Below are positions 1-7,980 of a DNA stretch of 64,000 nucleotides, piece after piece. The position numbers and the translations under genes were made by a program. The first letter of the stretch is position 1. Each line of letters opens with the position of its first letter. Source of the DNA: Candidatus Hydrogenedentes bacterium UBA2224. Its GTDB lineage: Bacteria; Hydrogenedentota; Hydrogenedentia; Hydrogenedentales; SLHB01. Location: the NCBI GenBank assembly GCA_002348185.1, contig DDYW01000021.1, positions 1-64,000 of the forward strand, given 5' to 3'. The notes under the pieces were generated by a model that was given only the letters and a program-made list of their open reading frames with translations, was not told the DNA's origin and did not search any database.

Positions 1-62
1 GTAGCCGCGGGTGAAACCCGTGGATTGCGGGAGGCCCCCTATCCCAACCCCAGAATGGGGTT
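1..62. repeat. REP-like hairpin pair
   Basis: Two short palindromes lie side by side: CGGGT-GAA-ACCCG near base 8 and AACCCC-AGAAT-GGGGTT at 46-62. The second is followed by a spacer and a 9-bp array that match a second copy at about 45.55 kb, so this looks like part of a mobile or dispersed intergenic element rather than a terminator. No gene is seen in bases 1-225. Confidence 0.5.
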
Positions 63-114
63 GAACAAACCCGGCGCTCTTGTTCGAGCCCTTCACAATC
101 GTTCAGGCAGGCGC

Positions 115-147
115 GTCCATGTGGTCCATACCGTCCATAGGGTCCAC
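115..147. repeat. 9-bp tandem array, locus 1 (4 units)
   Basis: GTCCAT or GTCCAC recurs at 115, 124, 133 and 142, exactly 9 bp apart, with three variable bases between units. It lies just downstream of the minus-strand symporter gene. The same unit occurs at five other intergenic loci in this window. Confidence 0.85.
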
Positions 148-225
148 ACTTGGGGTGCAACGCGCGAGAGCCCCAACAGGCGGCCTGGAGCGGTTGCGAT
201 CATCCGGCGAACGGAGCGCTCCGGG

Positions 226-2067
226 CTAGATAATCTTCTCCACAACAGCGGCTTGCCCGTCGCGGAGGTGGGCATCCGCGAGCGCTTCCGGATGAATCCG
301 CAGCACTTCGCCGTCCCCGGGCTCACCCGCGCGAACGTGAACCGAACGCAGCCCGCCGAACCACCAGCGCGGGTCGGAAACATAGAGCATATCGCCGGGA
401 CGCGCGGCCATCACGCCGAGGGCCGACTGCGGTACGAGCACCGTTTGGGGGTCGGGCAGGGTGGCGTCTGCCTGGACGCGCACGCGGGCCTTCTTTCCGG
501 GCGTCCGGTTGATTTCGCCGCCTTTGTACCGGCGCATGGCCTCGAGCTGGGTCCCCGTCACCAGGCCCGTGATTTCGTTCAGGGGCTTGGGTTTCGTGAT
601 CAAGCTGACGACCACCCCGAGAACCCCGCACACCACAAATCCGTACAGGGCGCGCATGAACCCGTAACTTCCGCTGCCCATGCCAAACGCGAATGGCCCG
701 ATAAGCCACTTGTCGAGCGGCGGGAAGAACGAAAGCCCCACCAGGAACAGCCCTCCGGCCAGGGTCGCCACCGCCGCGGCGGGGGTGTAGCGTTTCCACA
801 GGATCCCGAAGAGGATCGCCATCACCATGGGCACCGGGATGGACCCCGTCACCACGGCATGCGCGTAATAGATGCTCTCGTACTGGTAATAGTAGATGGG
901 AACCAGGGCGAGCCCGAGCGCGCCGGCCGCGAGGCTCACGAGGCGGGCCACTTTGAGGTAATGCGCGTCGTCGGCTCCCGGCCGCACGTGGCGTTTCCAG
1001 ATGTCGTTGACGAAGACGGCGCTCACGGCGTTGATGAGGGTATCGGCGGTGCTCATCAGGGCCGCGGTGAGGGCGGCCAGCACAAATCCGAACACGCCCG
1101 GAGCACAGAGAAACCACGCCGTGTGCACAAAGGCGTCGGTCGCGCCCATCTCGAGTTCCCCGCTCTCGACAAGCGCGCGGCCAATCCATCCGGCGCCGCT
1201 GGTGGCCACGGCGGCCAGGGGCGCGAGCACCAGGAGCCAGCACACCGACATTTTCCGGGCATCGTGCACGCTCCGGATCGCCAGGAACCGCATGACGATC
1301 CCCTGGTTCATCAGGATGAACGCGCCGCTGTTGGACAGGCCGTCCTGCACGAAGACGCCGATAAAACTGAACTTGTCGGGCGCGTTGAACTCCGAGAACG
1401 CAAAGCGGTGTCCTTGCGGCAGCAGCGCCCAAAAATCGCCAAACCCGCCCAGATGCACCACACCGGCGAAGAACACGGCTAGGCCCGCCACGAGGAGGAT
1501 GATCCCCTGCGCCAGATCGGTCATGATGACCGAGGTCTGCCCGCCGACCATCACGTACAGCGTCACCAGGACGGTGGTGATCACCGCGCCCGTAAAGACC
1601 GGCCAGCCCAGCAGCGAATGGAGCACCACGCCAATGGTGTAGACGTTAATGCCGATGTAGGCGATCAGGTAGAGCAGGATGATGACCGTCGCGAATCCCC
1701 GCGATACCGGCCCAAAGCGCCGCTCGAAATATTCGGGGATCGAGTTGAGCCGCTGGTAGTAGATGATGGGCAGCCAGACCAGGAGCAGGATGCTCATCCA
1801 GTACCAGTCATTGAGGTAGGTCTGGCTGCTGCTGATGCCGTACGCGAACCCCTGTTCGCTGTATTTTTGAAAACTGTAGCTGCCCACCGTGGTTGCAATG
1901 CACGAAAACGCGATCAGCCACCACGAAAAGCGCTGACCGCCAAAAAAGAAGTCCCTGGTCGTCCGCGTGTACCGCGCGAAGTACATCCCGAACCCGACAA
2001 TCGCCGCAAAATAGGCGAACACTACAAGGAGGTCCAGGCGCGTTCCGATAAAAGCACTGGTTTCCAT
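226..2067 (-). CDS. Sodium:solute symporter (SSS family)
   Basis: A 613-residue inner-membrane protein with about a dozen hydrophobic segments. Family hallmarks are visible: an early TRDFFFGGQ segment before the second helix, the SIPEYFERRFG loop, and GGQTSVIMTDLAQG in the middle. SSS proteins couple sodium influx to uptake of sugars, amino acids or similar solutes; the substrate cannot be read from sequence. Residues after about 530 form a soluble tail of roughly 80 residues ending in KII, which is longer than usual. The start was chosen at 2067 because a strong AAGGAGG lies 9 nt upstream and because the upstream 74-aa gene stops there in a TGATG overlap, implying translational coupling. A longer reading frame upstream exists but is the shadow of that small gene. 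Confidence 0.92.
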   Translation of the reverse strand: METSAFIGTRLDLLVVFAYFAAIVGFGMYFARYTRTTRDFFFGGQRFSWWLIAFSCIATTVGSYSFQKYSEQGFAYGISSSQTYLNDWYWMSILLLVWLPIIYYQRLNSIPEYFERRFGPVSRGFATVIILLYLIAYIGINVYTIGVVLHSLLGWPVFTGAVITTVLVTLYVMVGGQTSVIMTDLAQGIILLVAGLAVFFAGVVHLGGFGDFWALLPQGHRFAFSEFNAPDKFSFIGVFVQDGLSNSGAFILMNQGIVMRFLAIRSVHDARKMSVCWLLVLAPLAAVATSGAGWIGRALVESGELEMGATDAFVHTAWFLCAPGVFGFVLAALTAALMSTADTLINAVSAVFVNDIWKRHVRPGADDAHYLKVARLVSLAAGALGLALVPIYYYQYESIYYAHAVVTGSIPVPMVMAILFGILWKRYTPAAAVATLAGGLFLVGLSFFPPLDKWLIGPFAFGMGSGSYGFMRALYGFVVCGVLGVVVSLITKPKPLNEITGLVTGTQLEAMRRYKGGEINRTPGKKARVRVQADATLPDPQTVLVPQSALGVMAARPGDMLYVSDPRWWFGGLRSVHVRAGEPGDGEVLRIHPEALADAHLRDGQAAVVEKII

Positions 2068-2291
2068 CAGGCGCCGGCCTCCTTGGGAATGTAGGGCAGC
2101 CAGAACGTGAACACGGATACCAGCGCCAGCAGGAAAAGAAACCCGCCCACGAGGATCCACAAGAGGTTTCTGTCCCGCCGGGTTGAGAGGTCGAAGTAGC
2201 CGCTGGTAATCCCGCACCAGATGCCGAGCGCCAGCAGAATGCTGCCGATGCCGTATTGACAGACAATGGGCCAGACACGCGCCATATCCAT
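2067..2291 (-). CDS. Small two-helix membrane protein coupled to the symporter
   Basis: A 74-residue protein with two predicted membrane helices (about residues 7-30 and 44-66) separated by a short charged loop (STRRDRN). Its stop codon overlaps the start of the symporter gene by one base. I do not recognise a named family. Several transporter families, such as NSS, have a small co-encoded membrane subunit, and by position and size this could be such a partner; that role is inferred. A GGGGGAG stretch precedes the ATG. Longer reading frames upstream would start inside the divergent metF region and are unlikely. Confidence 0.75.
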   Translation of the reverse strand: MDMARVWPIVCQYGIGSILLALGIWCGITSGYFDLSTRRDRNLLWILVGGFLFLLALVSVFTFWLPYIPKEAGA

Positions 2292-2324
2292 AGTGTGGCT
2301 CCCCCTGTACAATGTGACGACGTC

Positions 2325-2353
2325 ATAATAGGCACAAGACGCCCCGGGTGCAA
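2325..2353 (-). promoter_or_regulatory. Candidate sigma-70-like promoter for the symporter pair
   Basis: On the minus strand, TTGCAC (2353-2348), a 17-bp spacer and TATTAT (2330-2325) precede the small membrane protein gene by about 35 bp. The -10 box is good; the -35 box matches the consensus at only half its positions. Confidence 0.4.
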
Positions 2354-2472
2354 GAAAGGACCGGGCCGGGTTCTCCCGGCTTGATGAACCCGGACACGCC
2401 CGGTAAAATGAGGACGGCGGCTTCGCGGTCCATGACGGAGTCCGCGGCGTTGACGCATAGAAAAGGAATGTC

Positions 2473-3390
2473 TTGAACACGTTGTCGAAATCGGCGCAAC
2501 TGCGCAACGCATATGGGCATGGGCGGTTCGGGCTCTCGTACGAATTCTTCCCTCCGAAGACCGCCGAAGGGGAAGCGGACCTCTTCGAGAACTTCAGTGA
2601 ACTGGTCAAATACAATGCGTCGTTTGCGACCTGCACCTACGGGGCGGGGGGCAGCACGCGCGACAGGACGCTCGGGATTGCGGGCCGACTCAAACGCGAA
2701 TACGCCCTTCCCGTAGCCAGCCACCTCACCTGCGTCGGCGCTACCCGGGACGACCTGACCGCATACCTTCAGCAGGCCGAAGCCCTGGACATTGATTACA
2801 TCGTGGCCTTACGGGGCGATCCCCCCAGTGGCGAGACGAAATTCAGTCCGGTGCAGGGCGGATTCAGTTACGCCAACGAGCTTGTGGCGTTTATCCGGGA
2901 ACAGTTTCCCGGTTTCGGCGTGGCCGTTGCGGGCTATCCCGAAACCCATCCGGAAGCGCCCAACCGCAGCACCGACCTCGAACACCTCAAGCGCAAAGTC
3001 GACGCCGGCGCCGATGTGGTCATCACCCAGCTTTTCTACGACAACGACGACTTCTACCGGTTCCGCGAACGCTGCGCCGCCATTGGTATCGGCGTGCCGA
3101 TTGTTCCGGGCATTTTGCCGGTGACGGCGGCGCCGCAGGTCAAACGCCTTGCGGTCAAGTGCGGCGCCCACGTGCCGAAATCGCTGATGGAACGGCTGGA
3201 AACCCATCCCGACCACTCGCAGGGCCAGTTCGACGTGGGCGTGTATCACGCCATACGGCAGGTCGAAGACCTGGTGAGCCGGGGCGGCTGTCCGGGCGTG
3301 CATTTCTACTGCCTCAACAAGTCGCGCGCGGTGGCCACCATCCTCCGCACGCTCACGCTCCCCAATGTGGAGGCGTTTCGAAACACATAG
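2473..3390 (+). CDS. metF: Methylenetetrahydrofolate reductase
   Basis: A 305-residue flavoprotein with the family's usual length and fold. It reduces 5,10-methylene-THF to 5-methyl-THF, the methyl donor for methionine synthesis. Visible motifs are YEFFPPKT (residues 23-30, with the catalytic Glu at 24), RGDPP (114-118, flavin/folate site), AGYPETHPEA (about 153-162) and ITQLFYDND (184-192). No regulatory SAM domain is present, as expected for bacteria. Translation most likely starts at TTG 2473, preceded by AAAGGAA; the nearby ATG at 2468 is out of frame and closes at once. The CDGSH gene follows 54 bp downstream on the same strand. Confidence 0.95.
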   Translation: MNTLSKSAQLRNAYGHGRFGLSYEFFPPKTAEGEADLFENFSELVKYNASFATCTYGAGGSTRDRTLGIAGRLKREYALPVASHLTCVGATRDDLTAYLQQAEALDIDYIVALRGDPPSGETKFSPVQGGFSYANELVAFIREQFPGFGVAVAGYPETHPEAPNRSTDLEHLKRKVDAGADVVITQLFYDNDDFYRFRERCAAIGIGVPIVPGILPVTAAPQVKRLAVKCGAHVPKSLMERLETHPDHSQGQFDVGVYHAIRQVEDLVSRGGCPGVHFYCLNKSRAVATILRTLTLPNVEAFRNT

Positions 3391-3444
3391 CGCCTCGTTC
3401 CTGGAATCCCCTGCGGAAACGCAGCAACCACTGGAGTATCCCCG

Positions 3445-3681
3445 ATGGAAGAACCGAAAATCGCCGAAAAAGCCCCCGCGCTCCTTGAACTGGAACCCGG
3501 AACCTACTGGTGGTGCCGCTGCGGACATTCCGCGAATCAGCCGTGGTGCGACGGCTCGCACAAAGGCACCGCGTTTACCCCGCTCGAGGTGAAGATCGAC
3601 GTCAAGAAACGCTACGCCCTCTGCCAGTGCAAGCACAGCGGCAACGGAGCGATGTGCGACGGCACGCACAAACGGCTCTGA
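3445..3681 (+). CDS. Tandem CDGSH iron-sulfur protein
   Basis: A 78-residue cytoplasmic protein with two CDGSH-type 2Fe-2S motifs. The first runs CRCGHSANQPWCDGSH and the second CQCKHSGNGAMCDGTH; each gives three Cys and one His ligand. The tandem arrangement is that of the bacterial class with two clusters in one chain, as opposed to the single-motif mitoNEET type. Its biochemical partner is unknown. The start at 3445 has GGAG about 8 nt upstream. It lies on the same strand as metF and may be cotranscribed with it; the functional link is only positional. Confidence 0.9.
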   Translation: MEEPKIAEKAPALLELEPGTYWWCRCGHSANQPWCDGSHKGTAFTPLEVKIDVKKRYALCQCKHSGNGAMCDGTHKRL

Positions 3682-3747
3682 GCCTGCAAAATCAGGGTAT
3701 GCCCCGCCGAAGCCGTCCCCGGCCCGGGACACCGGAGAGGCGCGTGA

Positions 3748-3942
3748 CTACCGGATGTCGGCCTCGAACCACTTCAGGACGGCCATGATGCCGCGGGCCT
3801 TCTTGAGCATCGTGGCTTTCAGGCCGAGTTCGCGCAGCTTCTCTTTCGCCTCATGGCGCGACTTGGCGACCACAACGCCTCCCACGAAGGATTTTTCCTC
3901 ATCTCCCTCGGCCCGAATGGCGTGATAGTCGAACGTCGGCAT
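3748..3942 (-). CDS. Stand-alone GspF/PilC N-terminal module
   Basis: A 64-residue protein that starts MPTFDYHAI and continues with a SFVGGVVVAKS stretch, EAKEKLRELGL and MLKKARG. This is the pattern of the short N-terminal domain found in front of type II secretion F and PilC proteins (M-P-x-F-x-Y-x-A, then G-x-V-x-A-x-S-x-x-E-A-x-x-x-L-R-x-x-G-L). There is no helical T2SF membrane domain after it: the chain ends 15 residues later at ADIR. The start at 3942 is fixed by GGGAGG about 8 nt upstream. The T2SF protein at 31.9 kb lacks exactly this module. It may be a split part of that protein or a free adaptor. Both ideas are inference. Confidence 0.75.
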   Translation of the reverse strand: MPTFDYHAIRAEGDEEKSFVGGVVVAKSRHEAKEKLRELGLKATMLKKARGIMAVLKWFEADIR

Positions 3943-4015
3943 GAACAACCTCCCTCTTAAATGATGCCACTCTCCGATTCTAGCACGTTTCGCCTCCAAT
4001 GGAAATCCGGGCGGC

Positions 4016-4723
4016 TCATCGCGCTGCGTCGAGGAGGCCCAGGATCTCAGCCAGGGCGGCGATGCGGGGTCCGTGCCAGGTCTCGGGGTCCACGCGATGG
4101 GGGTCGTAGCCGTCTTCGCTGGCGGCGCGGATGCAGACGGCGGTCATCCCCGCGGCCTCGGCGCCGGAGAGTTCGCGGCTGCCGCCGTCGCCCACGAACA
4201 GGCAGGCGTCCGGGGGGACGTCCAAGCGATCGCAGGCCATCCGGTAGATGCGCGGATCGGGTTTGCGCAGCTTCGCGGTGCAGGAGAAGACCGGCGCATC
4301 GATGAGTTGTTCGAGTCCCAAGGCGGGCCAGAGCGCGGGCAGTTCGGGCGGGCAATCGGTGATGAGCCCGGTTTTCAGGCCGCGGGACTTAATCGCCTCG
4401 AGTGTGGCGCGCGCATCGGGCCGCAGCACGAGCGCCTGCCGGATGAACGCGACCCGAATGCGCGCGGCCTGGGCGGCGCGCGCCCGGTCAGGCGATATCC
4501 CGATGGTTTCGCAGGTGTGGACCACGCAGTCTTCGACCGTGGGCCAGCGTCCGGAGCCCCGTGCGTCGTAATCGCTGAGCCACTGAACGAGGAAAGCCTG
4601 TTCCGGCGCGCCCATCAAGCGTCCCATCGCCCGGACGGCATCGTTGTGGGCCGAGGCGCTGAGGCTGTCCACCAGCGTGCCGAAGAAGTCGAACAGCACG
4701 GCCTGGAATCGCGCGCGGCTCAT
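4016..4723 (-). CDS. HAD-superfamily hydrolase
   Basis: A 235-residue cytoplasmic protein of the haloacid dehalogenase fold with an inserted helical cap. Motif I is FDFFGTLVD with the nucleophile Asp at 12. The second Asp of the usual DxD pair is Phe, as in subgroups with a DxYGT-like motif, so a classical phosphatase role is less certain. TDCPPE carries the motif II position, KPDP (about 154-157) is motif III, and VGDGGSREL (about 177-185) is motif IV. A GGAG lies just upstream of the ATG at 4723. It could be a phosphoglycolate phosphatase-like enzyme or a dehalogenase-like member; substrate unknown. Confidence 0.85.
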   Translation of the reverse strand: MSRARFQAVLFDFFGTLVDSLSASAHNDAVRAMGRLMGAPEQAFLVQWLSDYDARGSGRWPTVEDCVVHTCETIGISPDRARAAQAARIRVAFIRQALVLRPDARATLEAIKSRGLKTGLITDCPPELPALWPALGLEQLIDAPVFSCTAKLRKPDPRIYRMACDRLDVPPDACLFVGDGGSRELSGAEAAGMTAVCIRAASEDGYDPHRVDPETWHGPRIAALAEILGLLDAAR

Positions 4724-4899
4724 GAGGGGCTCCGCTCCGGCGCGGCGCCGTTTCGTTGGTGGTTGCGCGGCATGGATGCTGATTCCTCCGTCGATAGGGG
4801 CCTGCCCCACTATAGTGCAGCCCGCGAGACGCTTCCAGTGTCCGGCGCCGGGCCAGGTCGCCGGTGGATGATTGATGGAGGCCCGTTGCGCCCGCTTTT

Positions 4900-4945
4900 G
4901 AGGGATAATTGCCTCACGCAAAGCCGCCAAGGCGCCACGGAGGAC
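4900..4945. repeat. Dispersed 46-bp element, copy 1
   Basis: A 46-bp stretch (GAGGGATAATTGCCTCACGC and on) matches 59180-59225 at the same length with about five mismatches. Shorter relatives lie at 26910 and, inverted, at 38131. It sits in the 638-bp gap between the HAD and phospholipase D genes together with a 9-bp array and a broken palindrome; no gene was found in this gap. Confidence 0.75.
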
Positions 4946-5094
4946 GTTTTTCATCACTCCACCAGCAACGCTGTCTGGCCGCGCGCAACAATGCGGGGAA
5001 GGGATCCACCCCCGGCCACGCGGACCCGCGTGGCCACCCCCGCCAGCGTGGGACACAAGAAGGCAAGCGAGTGCTGGGATCCGGCATCCACCCC

Positions 5095-5199
5095 GTCCAC
5101 CCCGTCCACCCCGTCCATCTCGTCCATCTCGTCCATTCCGTCCATCTCGTCCATTCCGTCCATTCCGTCCATTCCGTCCATCTCGTCCATCTCGTCCAT
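5095..5199. repeat. 9-bp tandem array, locus 2 (12 units)
   Basis: Twelve copies of GTCCAC or GTCCAT start every 9 bp from 5095 to 5194. A degenerate unit precedes them at 5086. All variable triplets except the last are pyrimidine-only (CCC, CTC or TCC), so one strand is almost free of purines between units. This is the longest array in the window. Confidence 0.9.
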
Positions 5200-5212
5200 C
5201 GGAAGACAACAA

Positions 5213-5240
5213 TTCAGGCGAGACGCCTTCGCTGCAGGAA
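5213..5240. repeat. Half copy of the 59.25-kb palindrome
   Basis: The stretch containing AGGCGAGACGCC followed by TTCGCTGCAGGAA resembles the right arm of the perfect inverted repeat at 59251-59324. The left arm is missing here. Confidence 0.5.
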
Positions 5241-5361
5241 CAAGCACAGCGTTCGGGGCGCGGTGCGGCGCAAACCCGGGCCCCTCGGGCCCTGAGGTTG
5301 GCCGTGGTACGGCGGCTGTGGCACAATCGGCGGCACGTACGGGACGTCCGGGGGAGGTGGC

Positions 5362-7080
5362 ATGGGCAGGGCACGACACAGGGGATGCCGGTGGGCCGCC
5401 CTGGCGGCCGTGGCCGGGCTGTGTCTGGGCGCGGCGGCAAGCGAATACGTCTCGCCGGTGTATGCGCTGGCCCGGCGGGTGGAAGGCATGCCCCGCGATG
5501 CGGACTTCGACCTCACGCGCCACAACCATGTGCTCATGCTCGAGGATGGGTACGACGCCCTGCTGTTACGGGTGCACCTGATTCGCCATGCCCGGCGCAC
5601 CATCGACATCCAGACCACCATCCTGGCGAACGACGAGTGCGGGCATCTGATCATGAGCGAGCTGTTCGATGCGGCCCGCCGCGGCGTGGTGGTGCGCCTC
5701 ATGGTGGACCACTTCATGTCGGCCCGGGACTCGCGGTGGATCGCCGCGCTCACCGAAGCGCATCCCAACCTGGAATTAAAATACTACCGTCCTCCGGCGA
5801 AACACGCGGCCCCGCCCCGGGCCCTGGAACTGGCCAACGCGCTCGTGCGGTTCAAGGGGACCAACCAGCGCCTTCACAACAAACTCATGCTGTTTGACGG
5901 GGTGATCGGCATTGTGGGCGGGCGCAACATCGACAACCACTACTACAACTACTCGACCAGCTACAACTTTCTCGATCGCGACGCGGTGGTGTGTGGACCC
6001 GCGACGGAGGCCATGGCCGAGTCGTTCGAGGAATACTGGTTCTACCGGCGCGCGGTCGAAAGCCGTACGCTGACCGATGTGGCCGCCGTGATCCGGGCCG
6101 GCGAGTACCAGCGCATCCGACGGAACGAGGATTTCGGCGTGGAGACCTTCCGCGCCCACGTCTCGGCCGGCCTGACTGATGCGTTCATCCGCGACGCCTT
6201 CGTGACGCCGTTTCAGGAAGCCCACCGCCTGGAATTTATCTCGGACGCCCCCGGAAAAAACCAGGGGAAATGGTTGTGGGGCGGAGGCCGGGCCGCGCGC
6301 CACATCCGCGACACTATCCGGAAGACCGAGGAGGAACTGGTCATCCAGAGTCCCTACCTCATTCTGAATTTCTCGGGGCGCTGGGCCTTCCGCAAACTGC
6401 AGAAACAGGAACCGCCGGCGACGGTGGTCATCTCGACCAACAGTTTCGCGTCGACGGACAACGCGGTGGCGTATTCCGCGAACTACAAGATGCGTTCGAT
6501 GTATTTTGAGCGGCTGGGTTTCCGCATCTTCGAGCTGAAACCTCAGCCGGCCGATTTTCTGGAGTTGTTGCCGAATTTTCCCGAGCTCAAAGAACGCGCG
6601 GAACGGGTCGGCGAAACGCGCGAACCGTTTGTGTCCGTTCACGCGAAATCCATCGTGGTGGACGGCCACACCGCCTATGTCGGTTCCTACAATCTGGACC
6701 CCCGTTCCGACAACCTGAACACCGAGAACGGCGTACTGATAGAAGACGCGCGGATCGCGCGGGCCGTGCGCGACGCCATTCTCGACGACACCCACCCCGG
6801 CCGGAGCTGGGTGATCGCCAAACGGCGGTTCCCGCTGTCCGACATCAACTACCTCATCGAGGGCTTGTCGGGCTTGTCGCCGGTGGATGTATGGCCGCTG
6901 CGCAACACCACAAGTTTCGAGTTGCGGCCCGGTATGGAGCCCGTCGACCCCGGGCACGCGGAGTTTTACGCGCGCTACGACGATGTGGGCAGTTTTCCCG
7001 GCGCCGAAGGCATCTCGACCAAGCAGATCGTGACGCACATTTACAAAATGCTGGGTTCTCTGGCCGTGCCTATCCTATAA
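5362..7080 (+). CDS. Phospholipase D-like / cardiolipin synthase-type protein
   Basis: A 572-residue protein with an N-terminal signal sequence (hydrophobic residues 11-26, AAAS cleavage region). It has two HKD catalytic motifs: LHNKLMLFDG with H172, K174 and D179, and VHAKSIVVDG with H427, K429 and D434, each followed by a G-x-x-N type segment (VGGRNID, VGSYNLDP). This is the arrangement of bacterial PLD enzymes that move phosphatidyl groups, including ClsC-type cardiolipin synthases, so it likely acts on phospholipids at the outer face of the inner membrane or in the periplasm. The exact reaction is not settled by sequence. GGGAGG lies 5 nt before the ATG. Confidence 0.9.
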   Translation: MGRARHRGCRWAALAAVAGLCLGAAASEYVSPVYALARRVEGMPRDADFDLTRHNHVLMLEDGYDALLLRVHLIRHARRTIDIQTTILANDECGHLIMSELFDAARRGVVVRLMVDHFMSARDSRWIAALTEAHPNLELKYYRPPAKHAAPPRALELANALVRFKGTNQRLHNKLMLFDGVIGIVGGRNIDNHYYNYSTSYNFLDRDAVVCGPATEAMAESFEEYWFYRRAVESRTLTDVAAVIRAGEYQRIRRNEDFGVETFRAHVSAGLTDAFIRDAFVTPFQEAHRLEFISDAPGKNQGKWLWGGGRAARHIRDTIRKTEEELVIQSPYLILNFSGRWAFRKLQKQEPPATVVISTNSFASTDNAVAYSANYKMRSMYFERLGFRIFELKPQPADFLELLPNFPELKERAERVGETREPFVSVHAKSIVVDGHTAYVGSYNLDPRSDNLNTENGVLIEDARIARAVRDAILDDTHPGRSWVIAKRRFPLSDINYLIEGLSGLSPVDVWPLRNTTSFELRPGMEPVDPGHAEFYARYDDVGSFPGAEGISTKQIVTHIYKMLGSLAVPIL

Positions 7081-7128
7081 TTGGCCGTTGTGCAGGCGAG
7101 GCTGCCGGTTCTCCCTCGAAAGGACTCC

Positions 7129-7929
7129 ATGAAGACCAATCACCATACCCATACCTCCCGCTGCAAGCATGCCACGGGCGACGTGGACGACTATTGCCGC
7201 GCCGCGCGCCGGGCCGGATTGACCGTGCTGGGGTTCTCGGACCACGCCGCGCTGCCGGACAACCGGTGGCTGTCGGTCCGCATGGAATACGGCGAACGGA
7301 ACGCGTATTGCGCCGCCCTTGAAGAGGCCCGGGAAAACTTCCCCGACCTCACCATCCTGAAAGGCATGGAATGCGAATACGCACCCGCGTACCGCGCGTA
7401 TTTCGAGGATGAACTTCTCGGCCGGCTCGAACTCGACTACCTTGTCGGCGCCGCCCATTTTATTGCGCACGACGGGGCCTGGCTCGGCGTTTACCGGGGG
7501 ATAACGGACGCCGCGGCGCTGCGGTCGTATGCCGCCGCGTACGTCGCGCTCATCGAGTGGGGTTTGTTCGCGTTTGTCGCGCATCCCGACCTCTTCGCCA
7601 ACAGCTACCTGGCCTGGGACCAGCATGCGGAGGCCTGTTCGCGCGAGATTCTCCGGGCGGCGGAGGCCCAGGGCGTGCCGTTAGAGATCAACGGGTACGG
7701 ATTCCGCAAACCCTGGGTCGAGACGCCCGAAGGCCGCCGCCCGATGTATCCCTGGGCCCGTTTCTGGGAACTGGCTGCCGAATACGACATCGAGGTGGTG
7801 CTGAACTCCGATGCCCACCGGCCCGAGGACGTCGCGGCCAATCTGGACGACGCAGCCGCCATCGCGGCGCGATGCGGATTGCGGGTAGCCGACCTGTCCT
7901 GCCTCGAACCCGAACGGCAGGGGCGGTGA
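7129..7929 (+). CDS. PHP-family phosphatase (histidinol-phosphatase type)
   Basis: A 266-residue cytoplasmic metal-dependent phosphoesterase. PHP metal-ligand motifs are in order: HHTHTS at residues 5-10, FSDHA at about 36-40, GMECEY at about 81-86, AHF and AHPDLF in the middle, and NSDAH near the end. Histidinol-phosphate phosphatase (HisK type) is the closest family by length and motif spacing; no other histidine gene is nearby, so another substrate is possible. The start at 7129 has AAAGGA 5 nt upstream. A perfect TATAAT at 7076-7081 overlaps the end of the preceding gene and could serve as a -10 box, though no -35 box stands out. Confidence 0.85.
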   Translation: MKTNHHTHTSRCKHATGDVDDYCRAARRAGLTVLGFSDHAALPDNRWLSVRMEYGERNAYCAALEEARENFPDLTILKGMECEYAPAYRAYFEDELLGRLELDYLVGAAHFIAHDGAWLGVYRGITDAAALRSYAAAYVALIEWGLFAFVAHPDLFANSYLAWDQHAEACSREILRAAEAQGVPLEINGYGFRKPWVETPEGRRPMYPWARFWELAAEYDIEVVLNSDAHRPEDVAANLDDAAAIAARCGLRVADLSCLEPERQGR

Positions 7930-7980
7930 CGGGCCGCGGTCCGCTCGCCGTCAACACGGACCATCCCCGGCCTGTCGCGG

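Noticed and set aside
25..1482. A 485-codon open frame on the plus strand
   Set aside because: It is the antisense shadow of the symporter gene: composition is His/Arg/Glu-rich with no domain, while the minus strand reads as a clear membrane protein.
5095..5199. Reading the 9-bp array as a CRISPR
   Set aside because: The conserved part is only 6 bp and the variable part 3 bp; CRISPR repeats and spacers are each several times longer, and no cas gene is present.
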